A stretch of 64,000 nt of DNA, taken from NCBI GenBank assembly GCA_028023455.1, contig JAQFVV010000253.1, positions 690,469 to 754,468 on the forward strand. The letters are read 5' to 3'. Numbering within the stretch: the first letter of the stretch is position 1; the number at the start of each line of letters is the position of its first letter. The notes under the pieces were generated by a model that was not told where the DNA came from, did no database searches, and was given only the letters and a program-made list of their open reading frames with translations. This stretch comes from Epiperipatus broadwayi. Taxonomy: Eukaryota; Onychophora; Udeonychophora; Euonychophora; Peripatidae. The position numbers were made by a program, and so were the translations under genes. Shown one piece after another: positions 11,040 through 22,439 of the stretch.

Positions 11040-12100
11040 CCAGAATAAAACTTAAATGAGTTTTATGAAAATTTTATGATTAATATAACTGTTTTAATGT
11101 GTCCTATTTTGAAATTGTAGACAAATTCTGATGCAATCATATCTTTTAGTGTATTTACTGCATTATATAAATTATTATATTTTCACAAAGATGATGCGAA
11201 GACATTCTACTTCATTATGTTAAACTAAATGGTGAAAATTTTATAATAAGATGAAAACTTAAATCTGGAATTGCAAAAAAAATTATAGATTACAAAGAAA
11301 AACTAATGTCAGATTTGAGATCAAAACACTCCAATTAAGTAAGAACAAGTATTTTTGTGGCTGCAACAAAAAATTTTCCCGCAGTGTTATTAATAATTCT
11401 CATTGGTTATTAGTACTAAACATTCATTAAATAGGGAGGGCAATAAATTGGGACTGCCTTTTAGCTTAGCTTTTATCCATTCTTGATTGCCGATTAAGAT
11501 CATAGCCTATTAGCATCAAGAATGTGTTCTTGGGAAGAAATTCACCATCTGATAAACCAAAATAAATTTAGAGAAATTCTGTGTAGGTTGCACTAACCTA
11601 AATAATTATTTGAAAAGCAGTTACTCAGGTAGAAATATGTGTATTAAATTATTGATTGAGGTTATGCACTCTTCCAAATACTAGGAATAAAGTATACAAA
11701 ATTACTTAAATCATTTTCTCATTACTTGAAATGTGATAGTAGTTAGTTAATAATCATTTATCACATAATCATATTCTTGGCTGCAGAAAGGAGTTTGCTA
11801 TTAACTGAAAGGAGACCCTTTGATTCCTCTTGGAGGCCTTAAAGGAACTGAGCAGGGCAAATTCCTAATGTCCACTCCATACATTCTTGTTGTTGCAGCT
11901 GTTATTACTATGTGATTATTCATATAGTATACGAACATGGATGGGCTGCTCACCAACACACATTAGCCAGCATGGTGAGTTTATTGGCTTTTTATCTCTG
12001 AGTTTAAGATCAAGAAACACCATGGTCTTTCTTCTCAGTTGCCTGATAAGGCAGAATGAATGTTTGTGTAAATGATATTTTCCCAATAGATATATACAAT
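11040..12100. other. Anonymous DNA upstream of the LINE
   Basis: No coding signal. The last ~280 bp (from about 11800) are less AT-rich and may be the 5' region of the LINE that follows, but I cannot place its 5' end. Confidence 0.5.
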
Positions 12101-12101
12101 T

Positions 12102-13331
12102 ATGACAGACAAAAATAAATCATGGCCCTTATTCCCAGGAGGCTGTAAAGTCACCAACCAAGGCAGCAGTTGGTGGCTGAAGGTGGAGGGTGCTAAGAAT
12201 CCCTTGATTGCAGACCCAGGCTGCCATTTGATGATGACTTTTTATTTAGGTACTTACAACTGCAGATCACTTTCAAGTGAAGGAAGATTGCAAGAATTAG
12301 AAGAAGAACTGTCTTATATTAAATGGGACATTATTGGACTTTGTGAAGTTAGAAGAAAAGGTGAAGAGACAATTGATTTAAAAAGTGGACATGTACTCTA
12401 TTATAAAGGCACAAATATTGGAAATACAAGTGGAGTAGGATTCATTAAAAATAAAAAGTGGAAGAACAATATTGTGGAGATTGATGGTGTATCAGACAGA
12501 GTGGCAAGATTAGTTATACAACTTAATAGCAGATACCAAATGCAGATAATTCAGGTTTATGCCCCAACAAGTTCTCATAGTGATGAAGTAGTAGAAGATT
12601 TTTATATGGATGTACAAAAGGCTTTCGATCAGAGTAAACAACATTTTAAAATTGTTATGGGAGACTTTAATGCTAGAATTGGTAAACAAATGAAAGATGA
12701 AAGTGCTGTAGGTAATTTTGGTTATGGTAATAGAAATGAGAGAGGGCATAGACTAGTGGAGTTTGCAGAAAAAGAAAAACTTTATATTATGAAATTTTTT
12801 TTTGAGAAAAATGTTAAAAGGAAATGGACATGGAAGCATCCCAATGAAGGTACAGCAGAATTGGATTATATTTTGACTAACAGAAAATACATATTTCAAG
12901 ATTGTAATGTTCTTAATAAATTTAACACAGGAAGTGATCATCAATTAGTAAGATGTAAGATATGTGTTAATGCAAAACTAGAGAGACAAAAATTATTAAG
13001 GAAAACAATTTTTACAGTTGATATTCCTAATCTTCAGAAACATTCTAATGAATTTAAATTAGAACTTACAAATCGGTTTCAAGTATTAGTAGATTTTGAA
13101 CATGATTCAGATTTGAATGAAATTAATATGAAAATAACTGATACACTTTTCAAAACTGCAACAAAGATAGCTGGTAGAAAAAAGCAGCAATTGACCAATA
13201 AAATTTCTACTGAGACTAGAGAATTTATGAAGAAAAGAAGGAATATGAAGATATACAAAAATGATGCATTAAAAAGGATTGAATATCTCGAATTTTGTAA
13301 AATGGTAGGAAAAGAGTTGAAAATGATGTAA
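12102..13331 (+). CDS. LINE AP-type endonuclease domain
   Basis: 409 codons, the N-terminal part of a LINE polyprotein. Endonuclease/exonuclease/phosphatase-fold motifs are clear: TYNCRSLSS near residue 50, DIIGLCEVRRKGEE (catalytic Glu) near 77, QVYAPTS near 150, VMGDFNARIG near 186 and GSDHQLVRCK near 278. These are the Asn, Glu, Asp-x-Asn and Asp-His residues that cut target DNA to prime reverse transcription. All the catalytic residues I can name are present. The frame ends at TAA 13329 by frameshift, before the RT. The true start may lie upstream; the Met at 12102 is simply the first in frame. The closest general relatives are proteins often mislabelled craniofacial development protein 2-like. 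Confidence 0.8.
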   Translation: MTDKNKSWPLFPGGCKVTNQGSSWWLKVEGAKNPLIADPGCHLMMTFYLGTYNCRSLSSEGRLQELEEELSYIKWDIIGLCEVRRKGEETIDLKSGHVLYYKGTNIGNTSGVGFIKNKKWKNNIVEIDGVSDRVARLVIQLNSRYQMQIIQVYAPTSSHSDEVVEDFYMDVQKAFDQSKQHFKIVMGDFNARIGKQMKDESAVGNFGYGNRNERGHRLVEFAEKEKLYIMKFFFEKNVKRKWTWKHPNEGTAELDYILTNRKYIFQDCNVLNKFNTGSDHQLVRCKICVNAKLERQKLLRKTIFTVDIPNLQKHSNEFKLELTNRFQVLVDFEHDSDLNEINMKITDTLFKTATKIAGRKKQQLTNKISTETREFMKKRRNMKIYKNDALKRIEYLEFCKMVGKELKMM

Positions 13332-13469
13332 GAAAGTGTAACTGTGAACTAGCAAGGAAAGCTGTAGAAGAAAATAAAAGTCTCCAGAATGTAAAACAAA
13401 ATTTTGGTATTGGTCGGAAATTTATATTTGCAATAAAAAAAAGATGGAATTATTACTAAAAAGAGAGAT

Positions 13470-14582
13470 GACATTATGAAATGGATAAGAAAGAAAAGGC
13501 TCCAGGTAATGATGGAATTATAATTGATATATTAAAAGAAGCAGGTGAAGAAATATAATTTTTTTTAGCAAAGTTATATACCAAATGTCTAAATGATAAA
13601 GATGTATCAGATGATTGGAAGAATGCAGTAATAATATTAATATTTAAAAAAGATGATAAAGAAGATATTAGAAATTACAGACCTATCAGCCTTTTATCAG
13701 TTTTATACAAAATTTTTACCAAGATAATTACAACTCGTCTACAAAGAACATTGGATTTTCACCAACCAAGAGAACAAGCTGGATTTAAAAGTGGTTTTAG
13801 TACAGTAGATCATATCCAGGTATTGAGAGAAGTCATAGAAAGGACAAACGAATATGAGTTGCCATTATGTTTTGGATTTGTAGATTATGAAAAGGCATTT
13901 GATTCTATAAACATTTTTTCAGTGATTAAAGCATTGGATCATCAAGGTATAGATCCAGGATATTGTCATATTTTAAAGAATATTTATAAAAATGCAACAG
14001 CAACAATTAGATTACATAATGATACTGGGAAGTTCAACATTGAGAAAGGTGTAAGACAAGGTGACTCCATATCATCTGCAAAATGCTAAATGAGTTAAAG
14101 TAAATGGAGATTATTTAAGTCATTTAGATTTTGCAGATGATGTAGTTGTTTTTGCAAATAATGCTTCAGAGCTGCAGGAAATGTTGCAGGAGTTATCAGA
14201 TGAAAGTAGAAAAGTAGGACTAAAGATAAATGTTAAAAAGACTAAAGTAATGTTTAATCGATTTGCTCAAAATATGAAAATAAAGATTGATTATGATGAA
14301 TTAGAAGAAGTTAACAGTTACAAATGCCTTGGTCAGATTATTAATACAGATGGAAACATAATGGATGAAATTAATCATAGAATTAAACTTGGTTGGAGTG
14401 CTTTTGGTAGAAATAACTTGATACTAAAAGGAAATATGCCTATGTGTTTGAAAAGGAAGGTTTTTAACAATGTGTTTTACCAGTTCTTACTTATGGATCT
14501 GAGACTTGGACACTTAATAGAAGAGCAATACAGAGACTCCAGACCACTCAAAGAAGTATGGAGAGATGCATGTTGGGAGTAA
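13470..14582 (+). pseudogene. LINE reverse transcriptase domain, broken
   Basis: RT motifs follow in order but in shifting frames: APGNDGI near 13500, NYRPISLLSVLYKIF near 13672, EQAGFKSGFSTVDHIQ and VDYEKAFDSI (first catalytic Asp) near 13770-13905, VRQGDSIS near 14052, LDFADDVVVF (catalytic Asp pair) near 14127, GLKINVKKTKVMF near 14220 and YKCLGQIINTDG near 14320. A stop at about 13557 and a deletion near 14080 relative to the inverted copy (it lacks the stretch after GDSIS) destroy the frame. Confidence 0.8.
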
Positions 14583-14660
14583 CAAGAAGAGATCGAAAAA
14601 TGCAATGTATGGGTAAGAGAACAAACAGGTGTTACTGACCTCATTAAAAAAATTAAAAGA

Positions 14661-14894
14661 TTGAAGTGGAGTTGGGCTGGACATATTGCTAGAAGAGATG
14701 ATAATAGATGGACAATTGAAATCTTAAACTGGATTCCAAGAGATTGTAAAAGACCCAGAAAGAGACCACATGTGAGATGGATGGATGAAATAAGAAAGTG
14801 TGCAGGGGTGATGTGGAGAAGAGAAGCTAAAGATCAGAAAAGATGGATTAAACTAGGAGAGACCTTCATCCTGCACTGGAATGATAATGGTTGA
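14661..14894 (+). pseudogene. LINE C-terminal segment
   Basis: An open fragment with KWSWAGHIARRDDNRW, RKRPHVRWMDEI and a closing RRWIKLGETF-like stretch. This arrangement (GHxxR ... GRPxxRWxDxI) is usual at the C-terminus of RTE-type LINE proteins. It is separated from the RT by a frameshift at about 14582-14650. Confidence 0.75.
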
Positions 14895-14912
14895 TGATGA
14901 TGATGATGATGA
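14892..14912 (+). repeat. (GAT)n tail of the LINE
   Basis: Six or so GAT units immediately after the coding end. The inverted relative ends in the same tract at 27901-27919, so it belongs to the element. Confidence 0.8.
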
Positions 14913-16399
14913 ATCATATTCTTGCTAAAATCCCTATTATACTATTGCAAATTATATTAATTAATTTGTTGTTTTATATAATTCTACTTGTATATATTGA
15001 AACAGACAGATCGAAGAACCGATCTTAGTTTCATGTGTTTGTTGAAGTGCGGTAATTCGAACTACTATTTGCCCGCAATGAGATTTTTCTATTTCAAGTC
15101 ACATAAAAATTGGGATATATTTTATGTTTTGTAAAAAGATATGTAAAGATTCCGTGTATAAATATCACAAATCATGAAATAATATTTGTGTGTGCGTGGT
15201 TTGTGAATTTATAGCAGCTTAATTTAAAAGTTTCATTGCGGGTGTATTTGTTTAAATTTTGGCCTTTTAGAATTATACAAAGTCGTTTAAAAATACTGAT
15301 CAAAAGTCACATTCCTTTGATCAGTGTTTTTAATTAAAATCTGTATTGTACAAATGTATAGAGTAATTAATTTGTATTTGAAAATTAGATAAGGAATTTA
15401 TATTTTGTAATTACTTGGTCAATTTAAAATTGTGTATTAAAGTTAAAGATAGCTGAAAATGGAACAATGGAAATGGATAATTGATATTGTATGGTCAAGC
15501 TGGATTGCTGAAGGCTAGAGAAAAGTAGGCGGAGCCTAAAACAAAAACCAGGCAGAAAGGTCAACCGTGGCCATCTTAAGAAAAAACTAACATTCTAACT
15601 TTTGACGTGGTTGAGAGTAGATAGTCTCAAGACAGCACAGCAGTTGCTAGAGAAATCGCTACAACTCTTGTTAAGAAGTCCACCAGTAAACCGTAATGTC
15701 GATGGGCTAAGTGCCAGGAGCTGATCTCTGTCCTGCCAATTTGAATCTTCGTGCCGCTGTCTGATCATGCTTTATGTGCTTCAAAATTTCCAGCTTCCAA
15801 TCTCCAAATTGACTATGCCTTTCAAGTAAATTTCAAATGCGCGCCTACGTTCATCAGAAATACCATCGTGAGAAGCCAAGCCGGATGAAGAAAGAAGGGT
15901 AACTGTGTTACATGAACTTTTAACTTTCTCCCGAGCTTAATGTTATAAGTTAATCTGTCAATCAAATGAATCACATGTAAGTTTTTGTTTCGTTTATAAT
16001 GCTACTGTTTCAAACCTGTCAGTAAATTTTCTTTTCTCTCCTATTCCTCTGCTCTAGTCTTTAGAAAATAATTTATAAATATTGTACTTAATACTAATAA
16101 TGATTCAAATGAATACATTTATATTTTTTTCCCCCTTTTATTACTTATGCTATAAACAAACGATGCCAATAGTAATATTTCCCAACTCTGTTTAAAGCTA
16201 GTTTATAATATTGATTATAGTTATTTTAAAAGTAAGTTCGTTGTTTTGAATTAAAGATTATTTCATATGTTGAGTTGGCAGATATTAAATCACTTTATTA
16301 TGATGTTTTCGTATTTTGTCATACTATTGTAATCTGAACGTTCAATCGTAAATATGTAAAGGGTTTTAAGTTTATTATCTTAGTGTCATACCTGAAATG
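14913..16399. other. Anonymous DNA with one hairpin
   Basis: No ORF of note. A hairpin at about 15290-15335 pairs aaaatactgatcaaa with tttgatcagtgtttt. Near 15010 a short palindromic stretch reads agatcgaagaaccgatct. The segment 15480-15900 is less AT-rich with some CpG, but I cannot assign it. Confidence 0.5.
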
Positions 16400-16912
16400 A
16401 GAAGTAATTCTCAGTGTATAATTTGATACTATCGCTACCGCCTGAACAACCTGGGGGTTTAGGGGTTTCAGAGTAAACTTAATTAATTATTGCTTTCGCG
16501 GTCAGTTTAATTCCGCCATGTTTTATTGGAATAGTTATATCAGCTGTTGCGTAGAAATAGACGAATTGATTACCAGGTTTGGTATAATTCCTTTTCAAAT
16601 CCACTTCAAGCACTCGTCCTCGATGACTGTGGCAATGCCTTTCCTTCGCCGAAGTTAGCGTCTCGCCATACTACCATATGGGGAAGAAAGCAATTCTTTC
16701 CCAGGTAATCTCTTGGATCACCGGGTTTCGAAATGATCCCGGCTGGTTGTAGTGTCCCGGATCTACTTGGGGGCATTAAGCCTTGTCAAAGTACAAGCCG
16801 CCCGGTATTCCGTTGATGCACCGCAAGTGATTACTGTAGGGCTCTTTAATCTAGGCAACCACTAGTACATCAATCTTAGATATCATATTTATACGAAACC
16901 ACCCTCCAACTA
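16400..16912. other. GC- and CpG-elevated non-coding block of unknown nature
   Basis: About 500 bp with clearly higher GC than its surroundings and many CpGs (gccgaagttagcgtctcgcc, ggtttcgaaatgatcccggc). Neither strand gives a convincing ORF. It contains B-box-like phrases (gggtttcgaaat) and could be a SINE, an untranslated exon or a promoter-like island. It ends at an adapter-like stretch, so the sequence could also be a misjoin. Confidence 0.35.
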
Positions 16913-16913
16913 T

Positions 16914-16932
16914 TCGGAAGAGCTTCCGATCT
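16914..16932. other. Probable adapter-dimer remnant
   Basis: tcggaagagcttccgatct joins the inner part of the Illumina adapter (cggaagagc) to the end of its complement (ttccgatct). This suggests two adapter ends fused during library or assembly steps. Confidence 0.7.
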
Positions 16933-18060
16933 GGCTCGAATCTATTCGAATAAAATAACTTAATAAAAATAGTAGATAAATATTTTCAATGCCCCAAATA
17001 CTCTGATTCCCTTAGCCACCCGTCAATCATTTTAACTACACAAATATTGGCATGAGTTTGTTTACCAGGTAAAATGATTACTAAAGACTAGTAGCCAATT
17101 ATAATAGAATATTTATGGAAGTCTTACCGTACTTTTGAATAATATTTGTTAATGCTTTCTATTTATTATTAAACAATTTATTTAATCTAATTTTGTGTCT
17201 TCCACCTCATTACTCTCGAAGTCTATTTAGTCACCTACTGTCTGTATTGGCAACTTAAATATATACATTACATTAATGACCGTACCAATATCCAGAGTAT
17301 AATAGATCTATATATAATTAACTGTAAGTAATTTAGTCTGTGTTCTGAGTTGAGCTAGTAAAGGGATAATCCCGTGCTGTTATAAAGTCATCATCGGTTG
17401 GTCATACCGGGGTTTGGGTTTGAATTTAGTTGGCGTTTTGGAATTTATTCTTAAACGTGGACTGGGTTTGAACTCGGGTACTGTGTATGAGTAAGCGTGG
17501 TGGATTTATACCGGTACAATATTCTTGTACATATGTGTTAATAAATATTATAATAATTTATATCAAAAAAAAAATCTATTCAAATTCTTGTTTTAATCTG
17601 GTAGATAGCAAATTTATTTATTGTCTGCATTTTCTGCAGCTAATATTATCAGCCACAGATATACATATAATGTAACAACTTGGTTTATATGGCACACAGC
17701 AACATAGTTGTGTGTGCATGTATACTGACGCAGAAAATATGTTACACACATTTTTGCTTCACTGTCTAGTGATTCAAAACCTTGAATCAGAGGTTTAAAC
17801 CCAGCTATATATGTATTAAATCACTAGAGAGTGAAAGGACACACATACAAGTTTTAAAACCTCTTTTGTTTTGGTTGTTTAGTAAGTTAAACGTTTTATT
17901 ATAAAAGAATATTTAATAATTTTAAGTCAGAAATAATTAAATTTCCATTCCCTTTAAATAATCATGTACGTGTGTTCAAGATTGCAAAAATAAATATTGA
18001 TAAAAAATAATTTTTTTTTATTAAATATTATGCATATATTTATTTTTTTATTTTATAGTT
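16933..18060. other. Anonymous AT-rich DNA with a small inverted repeat
   Basis: At 17750-17850 cttcactgtctagtgatt pairs with aatcactagagagtgaaag, and acacac/gtgt bases flank it, so a short MITE-like unit is possible. No coding signal. Confidence 0.4.
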
Positions 18061-18072
18061 CGCGTGATTTTA

Positions 18073-18285
18073 TTTTATGATGCAACGAAAGTTCTAGAAA
18101 GTAATTAAAATAAATCTGAAACTTATAAATAAAAGAATATTCTAGATTTAATTTAAAAAGGGTAATTAATAAATTAAAATCCCTTAGCAAACATAATGTT
18201 AATGGAAATTATATTTTTTGAATCTATTTCCATTCTCGAAATAGATTAAAACAATACTCTCTAGAACTTGTTGCATTATCATTGA
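18073..18285. repeat. Possible short MITE with ~40-bp imperfect inverted ends
   Basis: Left end atgatgcaacgaaagttctagaaagta resembles the reverse complement of the right end, which carries ctctctagaacttgttgcatta. The ends extend imperfectly into A/T-rich bases. No target duplication could be fixed. Confidence 0.4.
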
Positions 18286-19486
18286 AAATAAAGAATAGGT
18301 GCATTCAGGCCACTTAATGGACATCCGGGCCTTATCAAGTGGAAAGAGAGAATATTCGAGAAGGTCTTGCTTACATATAAATAGAACTGAAATTTTAGGC
18401 TAAGTCTCTTAATGCACCATTTTAATCAGTGTTACAGAACTGATCCACATCAATTTAAATTTTGCAATATGAATCCAGAATAGAGGTCTAAATTTGCTTC
18501 CCCTTTCTTCTCCAAAAATCATTTCCATACTGCTATGTTAAAATGCCATCTCCACTTATAGACTGCCTAATTTAAATGCTGAAATAACTGTCTCAAGATG
18601 CCAGCCATTATTTTTCCAAACTTTGCCTTGCTAACCGTGTTTTCCTCATTTTATAATTTTACACTTACCAATCATATGGATGTCACGACATCAAGTAATG
18701 AAAGGTAAATTCTAATCATGCTGCTAATATGAACTCTTTCAAAACTTTCATTTTAAAACCTAAATTATTTATAATGTAACTCTCTTTCTATTTAAACGTG
18801 GTGTTGTAATGCTAATTGTAACAATTCTATGAAGTAATGACTTTCTCTTTCTGTTATAAAAATCTAATGCACGAATCTATATATTTTTTTTTAATGCATT
18901 TCTTTAATGGGTTTCTACAATTTCTATTTTTAATATTTTAAATGTGGCAAACTTTTAATTTCAATATTATAAATTTTGTATGCTTTAATTTATTATGCTA
19001 ATAGTGCAATCTAGTGAACCAATCCTAAATTTTGTTATTAGATATCCTCAATATTATGGTATTATGGGATGTTAAATCGTAAATGTAAGCTTTCTTACCT
19101 AACTAAAATTTACTCGATTGAATAATATTTTTAAGTTATTCTTTTGCTTAGTGGCAGATTATTCGCTGCTACATTTAATCTATCACTTTATTACCATGTT
19201 CATGCTATTGATTTTATTTTCATATTATATTTTAAAGTAAACTTAATGACCTTACCTTTGCTGTTTTTTATTATATGGTTAATCATTTGCCCATCATGCC
19301 ATCTAGCATCAGTAATTATTTTATGGAATTAATTACTAGTTAGTGTATTAATATTTGTTTAATGAAGGGAACAATATTTCCTCTTTTTATGTTATGACAT
19401 CCTAACTAATATTAAAGGTCATTTGCGTACCTTTCTAGAGAAGGATCAAATTATTTCATATCATTACGCTAGATTCTATTAAATTA
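18286..19486. other. Anonymous AT-rich DNA
   Basis: No supported gene or repeat boundary up to the assembly gap. Confidence 0.5.
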
Positions 19487-19986
19487 NNNNNNNNNNNNNN
19501 NNNNNNNNNNNNNNNNNNNNNNNNNNNNNNNNNNNNNNNNNNNNNNNNNNNNNNNNNNNNNNNNNNNNNNNNNNNNNNNNNNNNNNNNNNNNNNNNNNNN
19601 NNNNNNNNNNNNNNNNNNNNNNNNNNNNNNNNNNNNNNNNNNNNNNNNNNNNNNNNNNNNNNNNNNNNNNNNNNNNNNNNNNNNNNNNNNNNNNNNNNNN
19701 NNNNNNNNNNNNNNNNNNNNNNNNNNNNNNNNNNNNNNNNNNNNNNNNNNNNNNNNNNNNNNNNNNNNNNNNNNNNNNNNNNNNNNNNNNNNNNNNNNNN
19801 NNNNNNNNNNNNNNNNNNNNNNNNNNNNNNNNNNNNNNNNNNNNNNNNNNNNNNNNNNNNNNNNNNNNNNNNNNNNNNNNNNNNNNNNNNNNNNNNNNNN
19901 NNNNNNNNNNNNNNNNNNNNNNNNNNNNNNNNNNNNNNNNNNNNNNNNNNNNNNNNNNNNNNNNNNNNNNNNNNNNNNNNNNNNNN
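19487..19986. other. Scaffold gap (exactly 500 N)
   Basis: A run of exactly 500 undetermined bases, typical of a fixed-size placeholder of unknown true length. Confidence 0.99.
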
Positions 19987-20520
19987 ATATATATTCTAGC
20001 ACTTTTATTTGATGTACTACTTTCTATTGTCAAGTCTATTTTTGCAAATTAATTGATCCATCTTGTATCGCTATCAATGGCTTTTATAAGGATATGATCT
20101 AACAAGTGATATTAATTCTAGTCAAACATCCAATTAAACCTACAGTGTTAGCAATTATCTTTTGACTATGATTAATAATTTAATTTGTCAAAAATGGTCC
20201 ATGTAGAAAAATAACTAAATATCAAATTTATAAATATTAATTAATGCAGACTAATAATAAGTAGTTCAGCTTAAATGACAAACTTTTTCGTTGTTTGTTA
20301 TATTATGCCTTCCATTGTCAAATTCCACTTTAGATAACTCCATTTTCATTTTTTTCTTTAATTAATTTTTATTTATATTATTTGTCAATTCCTAGTATCC
20401 TTATTGGAGAATGAAAGTTTTAATTTACATAGTAGATTTGACAATAGAGAAAGAAGATCGCATATTATTTCTGTTCAGAAAATGTATTGTTTTAAATGAT
20501 TACATATTAATAATGTGTTC

Positions 20521-21115
20521 ATAGATAGATAGGTAGGTAGATAGGTAGGTAGGTAGGTAAGTAGGTAGGTAGGTAGGTAGGTAGGTAGGGAGGTAAGTAG
20601 ATAGGGAGGGAGGTAGGGAGGTATGTAGGGAGGTAGGAAGGGAGGTAGGGAGGGAGGTAAGGAGGGAGGGAGGTAAGGAGGGAGGTAGGGAGGGAGTGAG
20701 GTAGGGAGGGAGGGAGGTAGGGAGGAAGGTAGGGAGGGAGTGTGGTAGGGAGGTAGTGGGAGGGGAGGTAGGTAGGTAGGTAGGTAGGTAGCTGGTAGAG
20801 GTGGGTGGGGTGGGTGGGGAAGGCGTGGCAGGCAGGCAGGCAGGTGGGGTGGGGCAGGCAGGTAGGGGTAGGGTAGGTAGGGGAGGTAGGTAGGGAGATA
20901 GGTAGGGAGGTAGGTGGAGGCAGGAGGTGGGTAGGGTAGGGTAGGGAGGGTAGGTAGGAGGAGATAGGTAGGTAGGGAGGGAGGAAGGAGGGAGGTAGTG
21001 GTTTGTAGGGTAGGTAGGTGGTAGGTAGGTAGATGGGTAGATAGGTAGGTAGGTAGATGATAGATGATGATAGGGATAGATAGATAGATAGATAGATGAT
21101 AGATAGATAGATGAT

Positions 21116-21150
<35 letters not shown>

Positions 21151-21206
21151 GATAGATAGATAGATATTATGATAGATAGATATTAGGGATAGGATAGATA
21201 GATAGT

Positions 21207-21264
<58 letters not shown>

Positions 21265-21265
21265 T

Positions 21266-21338
<73 letters not shown>

Positions 21339-21339
21339 G
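20521..21339. repeat. Compound (GATA)/(GGTA)/(GGGA) tetranucleotide array, ~820 bp
   Basis: It begins as GATA, changes to long GGTA and GGGA-rich stretches with some CAGG units (20520-21050), then returns to almost pure GATA (21060-21339). The middle is strongly purine-biased on the plus strand and interrupted irregularly, while the right part is homogeneous. Confidence 0.95.
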
Positions 21340-21408
21340 GGGTCAAAGGAGTGCACATGTATGTGTGTGAATATTAATATAATTAAGAACCAAATAAAAT
21401 GGGATTAC

Positions 21409-21640
21409 TTCTTTTTTTAGATTCTTCATTAAAAGAATCGTCCACATAAAGTTTTTCCCAACAGCTAATTGTAAATTCTCAATCGTATCAAGAGCATGAT
21501 TTTTTCCCATCTTTCTGGTTCACTAAGCAATCCCTTCCATTTTGGAGACGAATTTTATTGGCTTCTTTAAACAATGATGGAGATAAATACCGGATAGTAT
21601 TTAAAGCAAAACGCCATCCTAAATAGTTGGCGCAAGTACT
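21409..21640 (-). pseudogene. Neprilysin-type M13 peptidase exon, frameshifted
   Basis: Read on the minus strand, a cag acceptor precedes 21640 and an aa/gtaat donor follows 21409, giving a 232-bp exon-like segment. The first frame reads CANYLGWRFALNTIRYLS and PSLFKEANKI, which fits the NY-WR-LS segment of the M13 N-terminal domain. After frame changes come EPERWEK, then DTIENLQLAVG, then KLYVDDSFNEESKK, the usual order in neprilysin and endothelin-converting enzymes. M13 enzymes are membrane zinc peptidases that trim peptides; this exon lies before the HExxH zinc site. Three single-base shifts, two at A runs, break the frame, so it is a decayed copy or carries sequence errors. No neighbouring M13 exon was found. 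Confidence 0.65.
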
Positions 21641-21659
21641 CTGAAAAATACAAATGTGA

Positions 21660-22430
21660 GTAATGATGATAAGGTTGATGACACAGTGTAATTAAATAAA
21701 AACTTAATATTCATGTTGTCAAGCGAATAATCGTCAATCCATTTAAACCCAAATGACAAACAAATGTGTTATTTATTTTTATCATTTGTTTAATAACATC
21801 AATGTCAACTATTCTTATTATTTCAATAAAGTCACTATATTATAATGTAATACATAATACATTTGTTTTTGTTTGTTTTTTTGCTTTTTGGTTGCATATA
21901 AGCCCACACTGATATATGCAGGAAAACAAATATGTGAGTATAAGCTTTAATTTATATGCAGATGTAGTTATACTTTTTTCCCAATCGATGCTATTTCTTT
22001 TTAAATCAAAATCGTTTCTACCTCAATAGTTTTATAGTGTAAGTTTAATAATTATATATAGTAAAATATAATAATAATTAGAGCAGTTTATGATGTAGTT
22101 TCTGCATATTAATGTTTGAAAATATATTTAGTAGAATATTATTGGATATCAATAAAAGGAATCCATAAAGATAATATAAAAATGGCTTGCTCACATGCTC
22201 CTACTAATCTATCATGTATGATGAGTTATTTATTAAAGAAATAATTATATTATTACTATTAGTGGTGAAGCAAGAGGCAGGAATAATATTAAAAATAACC
22301 ATATTATACATATGGGGGGGGAGAAGATGAAATATTTTAATTTTATTTGATATAAATTCTTGAAGATCTAAGCATAAGATAACACTAATAGCTATGAAGT
22401 TATAAAGTCTTAAGTGTGATTGAGTTTTTC
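21660..22430. other. Anonymous AT-rich DNA
   Basis: No ORF, RNA gene or clear repeat seen. If the M13 exon is real, this would be intron. Confidence 0.4.
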
Positions 22431-22439
22431 TTCCGGAAA

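Larger units (their letters stand above)
12102..14912 (+). mobile_element. RTE-like non-LTR retrotransposon (LINE), nearly full length, inactive
   Basis: A single ORF is traceable as endonuclease (12102-13331), RT (about 13470-14582) and C-terminal region (14661-14894). It ends in a short (GAT)n tract instead of poly(A), as RTE/BovB-type LINEs often do. The frame is broken after 13331, near 13557, by a deletion near 14080 and after 14582. A related 5'-truncated copy is inverted at 27901-29119 and supplies the bases missing near 14080. Confidence 0.85.

Noticed and set aside
18430-18480. RTDPHQFKF-like peptide recalling the C-terminal exon of M13 peptidases
   Set aside because: It is on the opposite strand to the M13-like exon, is only a few residues long and stops at once.
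19479-20033. Two minus-strand ORFs of 172-184 codons
   Set aside because: They consist almost wholly of undetermined residues from the 500-N gap.
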